Below are positions 10,061-17,794 of a stretch of DNA of 20,674 nt, in pieces. Each line of letters starts with the position of its first letter. The stretch's first letter is position 1. A model generated the notes under the pieces. The model saw nothing but the letters and a program-made list of their open reading frames with translations. It did no database searches and was not told where the DNA came from. The stretch comes from Phyllobacteriaceae bacterium. Its GTDB lineage: Bacteria; Pseudomonadota; Alphaproteobacteria; Rhizobiales; Devosiaceae. The stretch is taken from assembly GCA_012799265.1 (NCBI GenBank), contig JAAZLP010000432.1:1-20674 (forward strand), read 5' to 3'. The position numbers and the translations under genes were made by a program.

Positions 10061-11323
10061 TCAGCGCGCGTCGTCGAGCACCAGCTCGGTATTTTCTGGC
10101 GCCACCGCCTCGGCGGCGTCCTCACCTTCCGCATTTTCGGAAGGCACTGAAAGCTGGGCGAATACGGCCTCTGGAGCCACCACGCCGACCAGGCGATTGT
10201 CGGCATCGGTGATGGCAATGGGCAGCCCGCCGCTGGCGGCGCCATAAAGATCCGCCAATTGCGTATCGCCATCGGCGGTCGGGTACTCCGTCTGCATCAC
10301 ATCGGAGAGATGCACCTCCGCTTCGCCGCTTTCGCGGTCGGCGGTCGCGGCCTGCTGATAGGTCACGACACCGGCGATCTCCTCGCCGTCCATGACGTAG
10401 ACCGCATTGAGATTGTGGTCTTCCATGGTTTTCACGGCGTCGCAGGCAGTGTCGGAATTGAGCTGCATAACGGCAGGCTCGCTCGATACAGTGTCCGCCG
10501 TAAAGACGCGGCCACGATCGATATCGGCGACGAAGGCTGCGACGTAATCGTCGGCGGGATTGGAGACGATCTCCTGCGCCGTACCGATTTGAACGACACG
10601 CCCATCCTTCATGATGGCGATTTTGTCGCCCAGGAGCAGCGCTTCGCTGAGATCATGGGTGATGAAGATGATGGTCTTTTTCATCGTCGCTTGCAGAGCG
10701 AGGAGTTCGTCCTGCATTTCGCGCCTGATCAGTGGGTCCAGCGCGCCGAAAGGCTCGTCCATCAGCAGTACTTCAGGGTCTGTGGCGAGGCCACGGGCAA
10801 GGCCCACCCGCTGCTGCATGCCACCTGAAAGATCCGAAGGCTTGCTTTGCGCCCAGGAGGCGAGGCCAACCTGTTCGAGCGCGGCGAGCGCCTTGGCATT
10901 GCGCTCCGCCGCGGGGACGCCTTTGACCTTGAGGCCATAGGCAGCATTCTCGAGGATGGTCCGGTGGGGGAAGAGCGCGAAGTGCTGGAACACCATGGCG
11001 ATCTTGTTACGCCTAATGTCCCTTAGTTTTGCGCCAGAACAGGAAGCGACATCAACGCCATCGATCAGTATTTCGCCGCTGGTTGGGCGGATCAGTCCGT
11101 TGAGCATCCGCACCATGGTAGATTTTCCAGACCCTGACAGGCCCATGATGACGAAAATCTGCCCTTCATCGACCTCGAAACTCGCGTCCTGGACGCCGAC
11201 GGTCTGACTGGTGGTCTGGAAGATCGTCTCCTTGCTTTTACCCTCTGCAAGAAGCGCGAGTGCCTCTTTGGGTCGGTTACCGAAGATCTTGAAGACCTTC
11301 TTCACCTTCAATTTGGCCGACAT
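10061..11323 (-). CDS. proV: Glycine betaine/proline betaine ABC transporter ATP-binding protein with CBS domains
   Basis: This is the ATPase subunit (420 aa) of the osmoprotectant importer. Seen: the ProV-type N-terminus (KVFKIFGNRPKEAL, then GKSKETIF), Walker A GLSGSGKS at 61-68, signature LSGGMQQR at 165-172, Walker B VLLMDEP at 185-191 and switch H223. Residues about 280-395 form a pair of CBS modules (LNAVYVMDGEEIAGVV and GLPIAITDADNRLVGVV are their cores). In related OpuA transporters the CBS domains gate activity by ionic strength. The C-terminal 30 residues are acidic, another feature linked to osmotic sensing in that family. An ACGAGG ribosome site is 5 nt before the ATG. It is the first gene of proVWX, so the promoter must lie in the gap beyond 11323. 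Confidence 0.95.
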   Translation of the reverse strand: MSAKLKVKKVFKIFGNRPKEALALLAEGKSKETIFQTTSQTVGVQDASFEVDEGQIFVIMGLSGSGKSTMVRMLNGLIRPTSGEILIDGVDVASCSGAKLRDIRRNKIAMVFQHFALFPHRTILENAAYGLKVKGVPAAERNAKALAALEQVGLASWAQSKPSDLSGGMQQRVGLARGLATDPEVLLMDEPFGALDPLIRREMQDELLALQATMKKTIIFITHDLSEALLLGDKIAIMKDGRVVQIGTAQEIVSNPADDYVAAFVADIDRGRVFTADTVSSEPAVMQLNSDTACDAVKTMEDHNLNAVYVMDGEEIAGVVTYQQAATADRESGEAEVHLSDVMQTEYPTADGDTQLADLYGAASGGLPIAITDADNRLVGVVAPEAVFAQLSVPSENAEGEDAAEAVAPENTELVLDDAR

Positions 11324-11408
11324 AAAACCTCGTAGTTAAATTGAGATCAATAAAGGCGATTTAGATTGCCAATATTTCCTCATGAAGAAGTAATTAGATA
11401 TCGCTCAG

Positions 11409-11433
11409 GCACGGAAAGTGTGTGGCTCCGTGC
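11409..11433. promoter_or_regulatory. 25-bp inverted repeat upstream of proV, possible operator
   Basis: GCACGGA and TCCGTGC are perfect 7-bp arms with an 11-bp spacer. The repeat is 86 bp upstream of the proV ATG, right next to the -10-like TATCTAAT. It could be the operator for an osmotic or betaine-responsive regulator, or a leader hairpin if transcription starts farther upstream. Confidence 0.4.
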
Positions 11434-11639
11434 AATCAAAATTAGCGATGTCGCGAATGCACGATCAAGTATGTCAGGAAGAGTGACATTTCAACCGCAA
11501 AAATGACAAGGTGTGGATTGGGGCATTGTCCGGCAGGATTGTGGGCCTTGCTAGAGGCCTTGCAATTATACAAAAATGTATTGATTTCGGGGTGTTGGTT
11601 CCGAGCCGCAGCAGGCCAAGCCTACCGCGCAAAAGCGAA

Positions 11640-11668
11640 GAAGCGGCGGGCATGATGCCCACCGCTTC
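11640..11668 (-). terminator. Intrinsic terminator of the ABC-DUF1800-DUF1501 operon
   Basis: On the minus strand GAAGCGGTGGGC and GCCCGCCGCTTC form a 12-bp stem (one G-U pair) with a 5-nt loop. TTCGCTTTTGC follows. It lies about 65 nt after the DUF1501 stop. This is the strongest terminator-like structure I see in the window. Confidence 0.75.
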
Positions 11669-11702
11669 AATACGCAGTGCTCAAGTCCGCAAACAGGACT
11701 GA

Positions 11703-11722
11703 CCCCGGCGCTATTAGCGGGG
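11703..11722 (-). other. Small GC hairpin just past the DUF1501 stop
   Basis: CCCCG and CGGGG pair across a 10-nt loop that itself contains CGCTATTAGCG, so two alternative folds are possible. There is no U-tract. It may assist the stronger terminator about 35 bp downstream. Confidence 0.35.
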
Positions 11723-11733
11723 ATCGATGGTCG

Positions 11734-12981
11734 TCAGGCTGTTTGTCCGAAGATCGGGAGGGGGCTGAAATCATTGCGCAAGATCGCCGATGATTGGGCG
11801 TGCCCCATCCAGCCCTGGATCAGGGTGGAATAGATGCGACGGTAATCCGTCGTGTATTTGAGGTTGCCATCATCGAGATCTGTGAGGCTCGGCGGCGCGC
11901 CATAGTGGCCACCTGACACCGGCTTGCCGATGATAAAGGCTGGCCCAGCCGTTCCGTGATCTGTGCCGAGGCTGGTGTTTTCGGCAACGCGGCGGCCAAA
12001 TTCGCTGAAAACCATCACCACGACATCATCGGCCCGGCCAAGGCGTTCGATATCGCGGACGAAGGCAGCAATGTGGTCCGACGTGTAGGACCAGAGCCGC
12101 GCATGCAGGTCGCCCTGATAGACGTGCGTATCGAACGCGTTGTTGCGATAGGGAACGTAGTAGACCTTGGTGGGGAAGTCGGCGGCGATCAGTGCTGCGA
12201 CGCGCTCGAGGCCGAAATTGACGAGGCCGTAATCAATCGGCGTGGTGTAGGAATTCCAGGCGGCACGGACGAGATGCTCCGAGCGGCTGGCGCTGGCGGC
12301 GATGTCGAGAAGAAAATCTTCCGAGGGATTGGCGCTGCCATTGCCGCGCGCGTCGATCGCCGCGATAGCCTCCATCTGCTCATGGAAAGTGTGGCGGGTG
12401 AAATTGTCCGGGTCATTGAAGACCAGCGGGACGTGATTCATGGCGCGAACAGCAAGGGACTGGCTGTCGTCGATATTGACGAGGAAATTGGTGGTGTGGC
12501 CCAGCGGGTCGATGGCGTCGGCCATGCGGCCCAGCCAGCCATAGGCCTCGCCACTATTTGGCGCGCCCGTCTGCCAGAATGCCATGGAGGAAAAGTGCGA
12601 GAACGACGGCTGATCGTACCCAACCCCGTGCACGATCCCCATCTGGCCGTCTTTGTAGAGCCGCTCAAAGCCGCCCATGGTCTTCTGGAAACCAAACTGG
12701 TCGTCAATCGCCAGCAGCTTTTCCTTGCGGATGCCCAGATTGGGGCGTGCGCGATAATAGGCATCGTCCGTGTAGGGCACGACAGTGTTGAGCCCGTCAT
12801 TGCCGCCAGAAAGCTCGACAATGACAAGAATGCGGTTGTTCTGATTGGCCTGGGCCTTGGCGACCTTTGACCAGACAGGAGACGTTGCTACGCCGCCGGC
12901 TCCTTCCAGAACCAAGGAGTCAAAGCCGGAGCGAACCAGCGTTTCGCGCTCACCGCTCGAAAGTTTCGGGGTCTTGGCCAT
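11734..12981 (-). CDS. DUF1501 domain protein (alkaline phosphatase/sulfatase-like fold)
   Basis: This 415-aa protein is a member of the DUF1501 family (Pfam PF07394), distantly related to the alkaline phosphatase/sulfatase superfamily; its reaction is unknown. Seen: ELSGGNDGLNTVVPY at 56-70, FDTH near 283-286, and FSEFGRR-(9)-TDHG at 325-343, the acidic and His residues expected to form the metal site. Relatives usually carry a twin-arginine export signal. Here the first 50 residues are polar, with no RR pair and no hydrophobic core, so the protein looks cytoplasmic or exported with a partner. A GAGGAGAC ribosome site precedes the ATG. It starts 21 bp after the DUF1800 gene, the usual pairing for these families, and is the last gene of a four-gene operon with an ABC importer. 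Confidence 0.92.
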   Translation of the reverse strand: MAKTPKLSSGERETLVRSGFDSLVLEGAGGVATSPVWSKVAKAQANQNNRILVIVELSGGNDGLNTVVPYTDDAYYRARPNLGIRKEKLLAIDDQFGFQKTMGGFERLYKDGQMGIVHGVGYDQPSFSHFSSMAFWQTGAPNSGEAYGWLGRMADAIDPLGHTTNFLVNIDDSQSLAVRAMNHVPLVFNDPDNFTRHTFHEQMEAIAAIDARGNGSANPSEDFLLDIAASASRSEHLVRAAWNSYTTPIDYGLVNFGLERVAALIAADFPTKVYYVPYRNNAFDTHVYQGDLHARLWSYTSDHIAAFVRDIERLGRADDVVVMVFSEFGRRVAENTSLGTDHGTAGPAFIIGKPVSGGHYGAPPSLTDLDDGNLKYTTDYRRIYSTLIQGWMGHAQSSAILRNDFSPLPIFGQTA

Positions 12982-13002
12982 TTGGTGTCTCCTCGACAGG
13001 TT

Positions 13003-14733
13003 TCAGGCGAGCTGAAACTGGGGTGAGCTCATGATGAGATGGGCGACGGAACGCAGCGGGTGTTCGAGATACGATTCGGCGTCCTCGAGATCGTCCGTGC
13101 CCAATTGGTCGGCCAGTGTCTTGATGAGGGCGTCTCGCGCCTGGGGTGCGACAGGCACGCGCAGGAACTGGAGCAGGAGGACATCGACCGCGTCGCTGGC
13201 GGTCCGTGCCTCGGCTGCCAGGACGATCTCCGTCAGGCTGAACTGGGCTGCAGCGCGGGGCAGTGGCTTCAGTTTGCGCAGCGCTTCTGAATAGCCAATG
13301 AGGCTGGCATAACGGGTGTTGAACGTTTCCTGGATGCCGGCTGTGCTGCTCGGGGCGGCATCGTCCTCCAGGGTGGCGGCCGTGATTTCCATGCCGGCGA
13401 TGATGTTGCGATTGACGCGCCGCACCTCGCCGCCGGGATTGTGATTGGGGTCGCTAAACTCGATGATGTTGGGGAACATCACCTCGCGCGCAAAGTTCGC
13501 GCGTTCAAAGAGCAGGCCGGGCGTAATCCAGCTCCTGCCTTCGCTCCAACCCGCGACGGTGGGCGGGTAGAGCAGGATCTGCCCCAGCGTTTTCGAGATG
13601 GTGTAAGGGTCAGGAATGCCGGGCAGTTCGCTGAGGCCCAGCTTGCGATAGGTCGAGACGATGAGTTCGGTCGGGGACTTGATGTGCGTTCCGACCGACG
13701 CATCGGAGAAGAAATCCTCAGAGAGGAAGATCGTCGTGAGAAACGGTGCGATTTCGTAATCATTGTCGCGCAGGAGATCGCCCAGCCGCTCAGCAAATTC
13801 GGGGCTCAGGTCGTCTCGGACCAGGAAGCGATAGAGTTTGCTCGCGATATAGGTCGCGGTCTGTTTCTGCTCGAGAATGATCCGCAGGATGTCTTCGCCG
13901 GTAAAATGACCCTCCTGGCCGAGGAAGGTCTTGAGGCCATCATCGTGCTTTTCCGCGTCCACAATGAAGGTGAGGTCATCATTGCCCCAGCCGGTAAAGG
14001 CGCGCGCGGCTTCCCTGATGTCGTTTTCCGTATAATTGCCGACGCCCATGGTGAAGAGTTCCATGACCTCGCGGCCGAAGTTCTCGTTCGGGGCTCCCTT
14101 GACGTTCTGGGCAGCGTCAAGGAACACCAGCATGGCGGGATCCTTGGCGATGTCGACGAGGAGCTTACCGAAATTGCCGGTGGCGCCCGCGCGGAGCGTC
14201 TCCAGTTGCAGCTTGATCTTGCGATAGTCCCGCAGCTTTTCTTCGCTGGTGGCGAAGTGGCCGTGCCAGAACAGCGTCATCTTCTCTTCCAGCGGCGCAT
14301 TGGTCCGGACCATGCGGTCCATCCACCAGAAGGCCAGCCGGCGCGTTTCCAGCACGGTGGCGCGAAGCCAGTAGAAAAACCGGTTGGTGACGGGCTGCAA
14401 CGGACGCGAGCCGGATGGTTTGACGCGCACGCCAATGGCTTCGCCGGTGCGTTCGGCCAGTTCTGTGGCGGCCGGGCGGCTGACGGGAAAGTCCTTGAGA
14501 GACGGATCCCAGAAGCCGGACTCTTCGAAGTCCGGCAGATAGGAACGGTCGCAGCCGTGGTAGTCGACGAGCGAGGCCACGGCCGCTTCGGGGGGCATGG
14601 CAGCCAGTTGTTCGATCTCTTTCGGCGTGCCGCCAAAGCCAGCGCGTTCGAGGAGATGCGCCGCCCGTTCATAGGTCCAGTCAGCCGCGGTGATCGGCGA
14701 CAGATCTTCGATAGATATTGATCGGGTCGACAC
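13003..14733 (-). CDS. DUF1800 domain protein
   Basis: This 576-aa protein is a member of the DUF1800 family (Pfam PF08811), of unknown biochemical function and almost always encoded beside DUF1501. Seen: RAAHLLERAGFG near 23-34, MTLFWHGHFATS near 152-163, NENFGREVMELFTMG near 206-220, AARAFTGW soon after, and toward the C-terminus LLYPPTVAGWSEGRSWITP. I place the start at a GTG (14733), because AGAGGGGG lies 6 nt before it and homology begins there. The open frame extends 71 codons farther upstream, but overlaps the ABC ATPase gene in another frame and is not family-like. No signal peptide is evident. It lies 43 bp after the ATPase gene and 21 bp before DUF1501, so transport and DUF genes look co-transcribed. 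Confidence 0.92.
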   Translation of the reverse strand: MSTRSISIEDLSPITAADWTYERAAHLLERAGFGGTPKEIEQLAAMPPEAAVASLVDYHGCDRSYLPDFEESGFWDPSLKDFPVSRPAATELAERTGEAIGVRVKPSGSRPLQPVTNRFFYWLRATVLETRRLAFWWMDRMVRTNAPLEEKMTLFWHGHFATSEEKLRDYRKIKLQLETLRAGATGNFGKLLVDIAKDPAMLVFLDAAQNVKGAPNENFGREVMELFTMGVGNYTENDIREAARAFTGWGNDDLTFIVDAEKHDDGLKTFLGQEGHFTGEDILRIILEQKQTATYIASKLYRFLVRDDLSPEFAERLGDLLRDNDYEIAPFLTTIFLSEDFFSDASVGTHIKSPTELIVSTYRKLGLSELPGIPDPYTISKTLGQILLYPPTVAGWSEGRSWITPGLLFERANFAREVMFPNIIEFSDPNHNPGGEVRRVNRNIIAGMEITAATLEDDAAPSSTAGIQETFNTRYASLIGYSEALRKLKPLPRAAAQFSLTEIVLAAEARTASDAVDVLLLQFLRVPVAPQARDALIKTLADQLGTDDLEDAESYLEHPLRSVAHLIMSSPQFQLA

Positions 14734-14776
14734 GAATACCCCCTCTTGCTGACTCTGTTTGGGCTGGGTGATGGGC

Positions 14777-15604
14777 TCATGAAGCACGGTCGAGATCTCC
14801 AAATGCCCCGGCCAGTTCCTCGAGCTCGGCGCCGTCCCGGACCATGTCGTGAATGCGCCCCCACAGATATTCCCGCATCTGCTTGAACGCGGGGAGCGTG
14901 CGGGGGTCGTTCTGCCAGCGCGGCTCGGGGAACTCGACATCGACAATGTCGTCGACGCGCCCGGGCCTTGGCCGCAGCATGACCACCCGCTGCGATAGCA
15001 GCACGGCCTCGTCGATATCGTGGGTGACGAACACCACGGCCATGCCGCGCCGCGCCCAGAGCTGCAGCAGCTCCTTGCGCAGGACCTCGCGGGTCATGGC
15101 ATCGAGTGCTGCGAAGGGTTCGTCCATGAGCAGGACCTTCGGCTCGACGGCCAGCGCCCGGGCGAGCCCAACCCGCTGCTGCATGCCGCCTGAAAGCTCG
15201 TGCGGGAAGGCGTCGGCAAAGTCGCGCAATCCCACGGCGCCAAGCAGCGCTCGCGCCCTTTTGGGGCGCTCACTGGCGCCCAGGCCCTTGAGACGCAGTA
15301 CAAATTCGATATTGCCCGCCACCGATAGCCAGGGCATGAGCCGCGCCGACTGGAAGACCATGGCCAGATCTGGCCCCGGTACCGGGGCCGCACCCAGCAC
15401 AAGGATCTCACCTTCGTCGGCCGGAATGAGGCCGTTGATCAGCCGCAGCAGCGTGGTCTTGCCACAACCGCTCGGCCCAACAAGGCTGACAAATTCCCCC
15501 GGCCTGACATCGAAGGAAATGTTCTCGAGGGCGCGGACCTGCCCGTCCTTAAACGACTTGCCGACATTGCGCAGCGATATGATGGGTTGGAGGGAGGCGT
15601 CCAT
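14777..15604 (-). CDS. NitT/TauT-type ABC transporter ATP-binding protein
   Basis: This is the ATPase (275 aa) of an importer resembling those for sulfonates, taurine, nitrate or thiamine precursors (SsuB/TauB group). Seen: Walker A GPSGCGKT at 43-50, Q-loop VFQSARLMPWLSV near 83-95, signature LSGGMQQR at 137-144, Walker B VLLMDEPFAALD at 157-168 and switch H195. The Q-loop form with MPW is typical of this subfamily. The ATG at 15604 is chosen because it lies 2 bp after the permease stop (TGAGCATG). The frame stays open farther upstream, but only as a shadow of the permease gene. No binding-protein gene accompanies the pair. The C-terminal 50 residues continue past the conserved core and are rich in acidic residues. 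Confidence 0.94.
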   Translation of the reverse strand: MDASLQPIISLRNVGKSFKDGQVRALENISFDVRPGEFVSLVGPSGCGKTTLLRLINGLIPADEGEILVLGAAPVPGPDLAMVFQSARLMPWLSVAGNIEFVLRLKGLGASERPKRARALLGAVGLRDFADAFPHELSGGMQQRVGLARALAVEPKVLLMDEPFAALDAMTREVLRKELLQLWARRGMAVVFVTHDIDEAVLLSQRVVMLRPRPGRVDDIVDVEFPEPRWQNDPRTLPAFKQMREYLWGRIHDMVRDGAELEELAGAFGDLDRAS

Positions 15605-15606
15605 GC

Positions 15607-16476
15607 TCAGCGTCCATTCGCCTGGCTGACACGCCAGCGCCCGAGACGCCTTTCCGCATAGCGGAGCAAGGCGGTGATCGCTGTTCCCAGCGCCATCAGC
15701 ACGATGACCACGGCAAAGTATCGGTCCATCTGGAAGCGATTGCCGGCGGCCGCGAGGAGGCCGCCGAGGCCTGACTGCGCCATGGTCAGTTCGGCGATGA
15801 CCGTGCCCACGGTGGAGATCGCGGCGCCGATACGAAGGCCGCTGAGAATGGATGGCAGAGCATCCGGCACCATCACGCGCCAGAACAAGGTGGAGCGTTT
15901 GGCACCAAAGGCCTGCGCCATCTCGACCAGTTCCTTGTTGGCATTGGCGATGCCGGCCGTTGTGTTGATCAGGATGGGAAAGAAGGCCGCATTCCAGACA
16001 ACGACGACTTTGGCCTCCGTATAGAGGCCGAACCACACGATGATCAGCGGGATGAAAGCGGCGCCGGGGGTCGAGTTCATCGCGTTGACGAAGGGGTCAA
16101 GGATCCGCCCCAGCACGCGGAACCCGCCTAGCAGCACCCCCAGGACGATGCCGGTGCTGGCCGAGAGCAGGAAGCCGAGCACAATGACGGTCAGGGACTG
16201 TCCGAGGCCCGCCAGCATCGTCCCATCCGTCCACATGATGAAGCTCTGACGCGCGACGCTTGTGGGGCTCGGCATGAGCAGGTTGCCGCCGATGGCGTTG
16301 AGCGCATACATCCCGGCAAGCAAGCCAAAGCCGATCAGCACCTGGGCACCAAAAATGGCGCTACCCTCAAGGGCGCGGCGCTTCTGGGCCCGACGGGCGA
16401 CGATATTCCCGGAAATACGTGCGGGCGGTAATTGCCCCTGGCGCGTCGACGGCTCGACCGCCGGCTGGATAGACAT
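15607..16476 (-). CDS. NitT/TauT-type ABC transporter permease
   Basis: This inner-membrane subunit (289 aa) is similar to SsuC/TauC. Seen: a basic cytoplasmic N-terminus (RRAQKRR near 28-34), about six membrane segments, NSTPGAAFIPLIIVWFGL near 134-151, and the EAA loop EMAQAFGAKRSTLFWRVMVP near 185-204 that contacts the ATPase. It is the first gene of the operon, and its ATG sits inside a perfect 11-bp inverted repeat (16472-16508). The ribosome site is weak (GAGAG, 7 nt upstream) and falls in the loop of that repeat, so translation may be controlled. A LysR regulator is transcribed divergently 190 bp away. The transported compound is unknown. Confidence 0.93.
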   Translation of the reverse strand: MSIQPAVEPSTRQGQLPPARISGNIVARRAQKRRALEGSAIFGAQVLIGFGLLAGMYALNAIGGNLLMPSPTSVARQSFIMWTDGTMLAGLGQSLTVIVLGFLLSASTGIVLGVLLGGFRVLGRILDPFVNAMNSTPGAAFIPLIIVWFGLYTEAKVVVVWNAAFFPILINTTAGIANANKELVEMAQAFGAKRSTLFWRVMVPDALPSILSGLRIGAAISTVGTVIAELTMAQSGLGGLLAAAGNRFQMDRYFAVVIVLMALGTAITALLRYAERRLGRWRVSQANGR

Positions 16477-16508
16477 TCAAAAGCTCTCAAATTGCGATTT
16501 TGAATGTC
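16472..16508. promoter_or_regulatory. Perfect 11-bp inverted repeat over the permease start codon
   Basis: GACATTCAAAA (16472-16482) and TTTTGAATGTC (16498-16508) are exact reverse complements around a 15-bp spacer. On the permease message this folds into a hairpin with the AUG in the 3' arm and the GAGAG ribosome site in the loop. As DNA it could equally be an operator for the adjacent LysR protein. Function is inferred; the repeat itself is unambiguous. Confidence 0.7.
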
Positions 16509-16579
16509 ACCCAAGGCATTAGGGGGCACAACCAGGTCGCCGCCTATCGATGCAATAGGAAAATCCGAAGGGCACGGAC

Positions 16580-16608
16580 AAGCGCTTGAAATTAAAGAGA
16601 GAGCGCTT
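16580..16608. promoter_or_regulatory. Paired AGCGCT sites in the divergent LysR/permease promoter region
   Basis: Two copies of the self-complementary AGCGCT (16581-16586 and 16602-16607) lie exactly 21 bp apart, two helical turns, in an AT-rich stretch about 60-85 bp upstream of the LysR ATG. Each is followed by T, and the first is the longer palindrome AAGCGCTT. This suits binding by a dimeric or tetrameric regulator, possibly LysR autoregulation. Confidence 0.4.
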
Positions 16609-16666
16609 TCGTTTTTTCTGATTCTGACCGAAAGTCGACGCGACAGGTCCCGATGGAGACTATTTT

Positions 16667-17707
16667 ATGACGCCGGGCACCAGGCAATTTCCAAACGCTG
16701 CCGCCAGCGCGGGCGCGCGCATTGCTCCCAAGGCGAGCGATCTCACCCTGCATCAGTTGCGCATTTTCTGGGCCGTCGCCCATTCGGAGACGCTTACCAA
16801 GGCGGCCAAGCAATTGGGCCTGGCTCAGGCGTCGCTGTCGCAACAGCTCGGTAAGCTCGAAACAAATGTTGGCACGCTGCTTTTCCACCGGCGTTCCAAT
16901 GAGATGGAACTGACCGAGGCTGGACAGTTCCTCCTGCCCAAAGTCGAGCAATTGCTGCGCAATCTGGCCGATGTCGAGGACGGGCTGGCGCAGTTCAGTC
17001 AAGGCGCGCGTCTGACGCTCCGCATTGCCGGCATCAATTCGGTACTGCGTGTTCTGATGCCCGAGGCGGTGCGCCTGATGCTCGAGCGCTATCCCGGCGT
17101 CGACTTCGACCTGCAGGAAAGTGCGCCGGCTGAAATCGTCGACATGCTCTATAGTCGCCGCATCAATCTCGGCCTTCTGGCAACCACGTCGGTCGCCGAG
17201 GCCAGCGTGGATTTTATCCAGATATCGCTCGCCGACGATCCCTATGTCCTGGCCGTGCCGGACACTGTCCGGCTCGACGGTGTCGTCGATCCAGAGCGAG
17301 AATTGCCGCCCGAGCAATTCGACATCCTCAACCGCTCGGTGCAGTTCGTTTTCGGCACCCAGCACGAACAGCGCGTGGCTGAATGGTACAACGCCATTCT
17401 GCCCCAGCATCGCGTGGTCGCCAAATGCCGGAGCTACGAGACCGCGCTGAACTTGGTGCGGTCTGGCGCAGGCGTATGCCTCGCGCCAGGTCTGACGACG
17501 CTGCAGCAGAGTGCCAAGGCCGGAAACCTGCGACTCTACCATGTCGACGCGCCGCCCCGAAAAATCGCCGCGCTCATCCCGTCCCAATATCGCCATGCCG
17601 GGCCCTATCGGGAACTATTGGAAATCCTTCAGGACCTCGCGAGCAAGCACCAGATCCCCCACCTTCTGCCCACACCACCATGGCTCGCTCAGAAGGGAGC
17701 GGTATGA
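16667..17707 (+). CDS. LysR family transcriptional regulator
   Basis: This DNA-binding regulator (346 aa) probably controls the divergent ABC-DUF1800-DUF1501 operon. Seen: an N-terminal winged helix-turn-helix at about 26-85 (LHQLRIFWAVAHSETLT, then KAAKQLGLAQASLSQQLGKLE as the recognition region), followed by a substrate-binding-like effector domain from about 110 (TLRIAGINSVLRVLMPEAV) to about 330. An extra 25 residues precede the helix-turn-helix, more than usual for LysR proteins. The GGAG ribosome site 8 nt before the ATG supports this start, though an internal start cannot be excluded. The effector is unknown and is probably the compound handled by the neighbouring transporter. It converges on the dehydratase gene with an 87-bp gap and no clear terminator. 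Confidence 0.92.
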   Translation: MTPGTRQFPNAAASAGARIAPKASDLTLHQLRIFWAVAHSETLTKAAKQLGLAQASLSQQLGKLETNVGTLLFHRRSNEMELTEAGQFLLPKVEQLLRNLADVEDGLAQFSQGARLTLRIAGINSVLRVLMPEAVRLMLERYPGVDFDLQESAPAEIVDMLYSRRINLGLLATTSVAEASVDFIQISLADDPYVLAVPDTVRLDGVVDPERELPPEQFDILNRSVQFVFGTQHEQRVAEWYNAILPQHRVVAKCRSYETALNLVRSGAGVCLAPGLTTLQQSAKAGNLRLYHVDAPPRKIAALIPSQYRHAGPYRELLEILQDLASKHQIPHLLPTPPWLAQKGAV

Positions 17708-17794
17708 CGCTGCTCCCCCACTTCTGACTGGCTGCTTCCGGTTACTTGTCCATCACTCCGCCTGGCTCACTGCACTTAACCGCTGCGTATGCGA

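Larger units (their letters stand above)
11324..11733. promoter_or_regulatory. Non-coding gap upstream of proV
   Basis: No convincing gene is seen in these 410 bp. The part nearest proV is noticeably more AT-rich than the surrounding genes, as expected of a promoter. Read on the minus strand it contains TATCTAAT next to the inverted repeat at 11409-11433, and an isolated TATAAT (11565-11570) with no good -35 box. I cannot fix the start of transcription. The far end holds the terminator of the DUF1501 operon (11640-11668). Confidence 0.5.

Noticed and set aside
11474..11662. 62-codon minus-strand open frame in the gap upstream of proV
   Set aside because: It begins inside the terminator hairpin of the upstream operon, has no ribosome site I can see and resembles nothing.
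11956..12870. 304-codon plus-strand open frame
   Set aside because: Antisense to the DUF1501 gene, with no domain signature; a codon-bias shadow.
13441..14721. 426-codon plus-strand open frame
   Set aside because: Antisense to the DUF1800 gene; no ribosome site or recognisable domain.
14734..14946. Upstream extension of the DUF1800 gene
   Set aside because: These 71 codons overlap the ATPase gene in another frame, and a GTG with a strong ribosome site marks the natural start at 14733.
16592..17596. 334-codon minus-strand open frame
   Set aside because: Antisense to the LysR gene, which has clear helix-turn-helix and effector-domain features.
17708..17794. Terminator between the convergent LysR and dehydratase genes
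   Set aside because: I looked for a stem with a U-tract on both strands and found none convincing.
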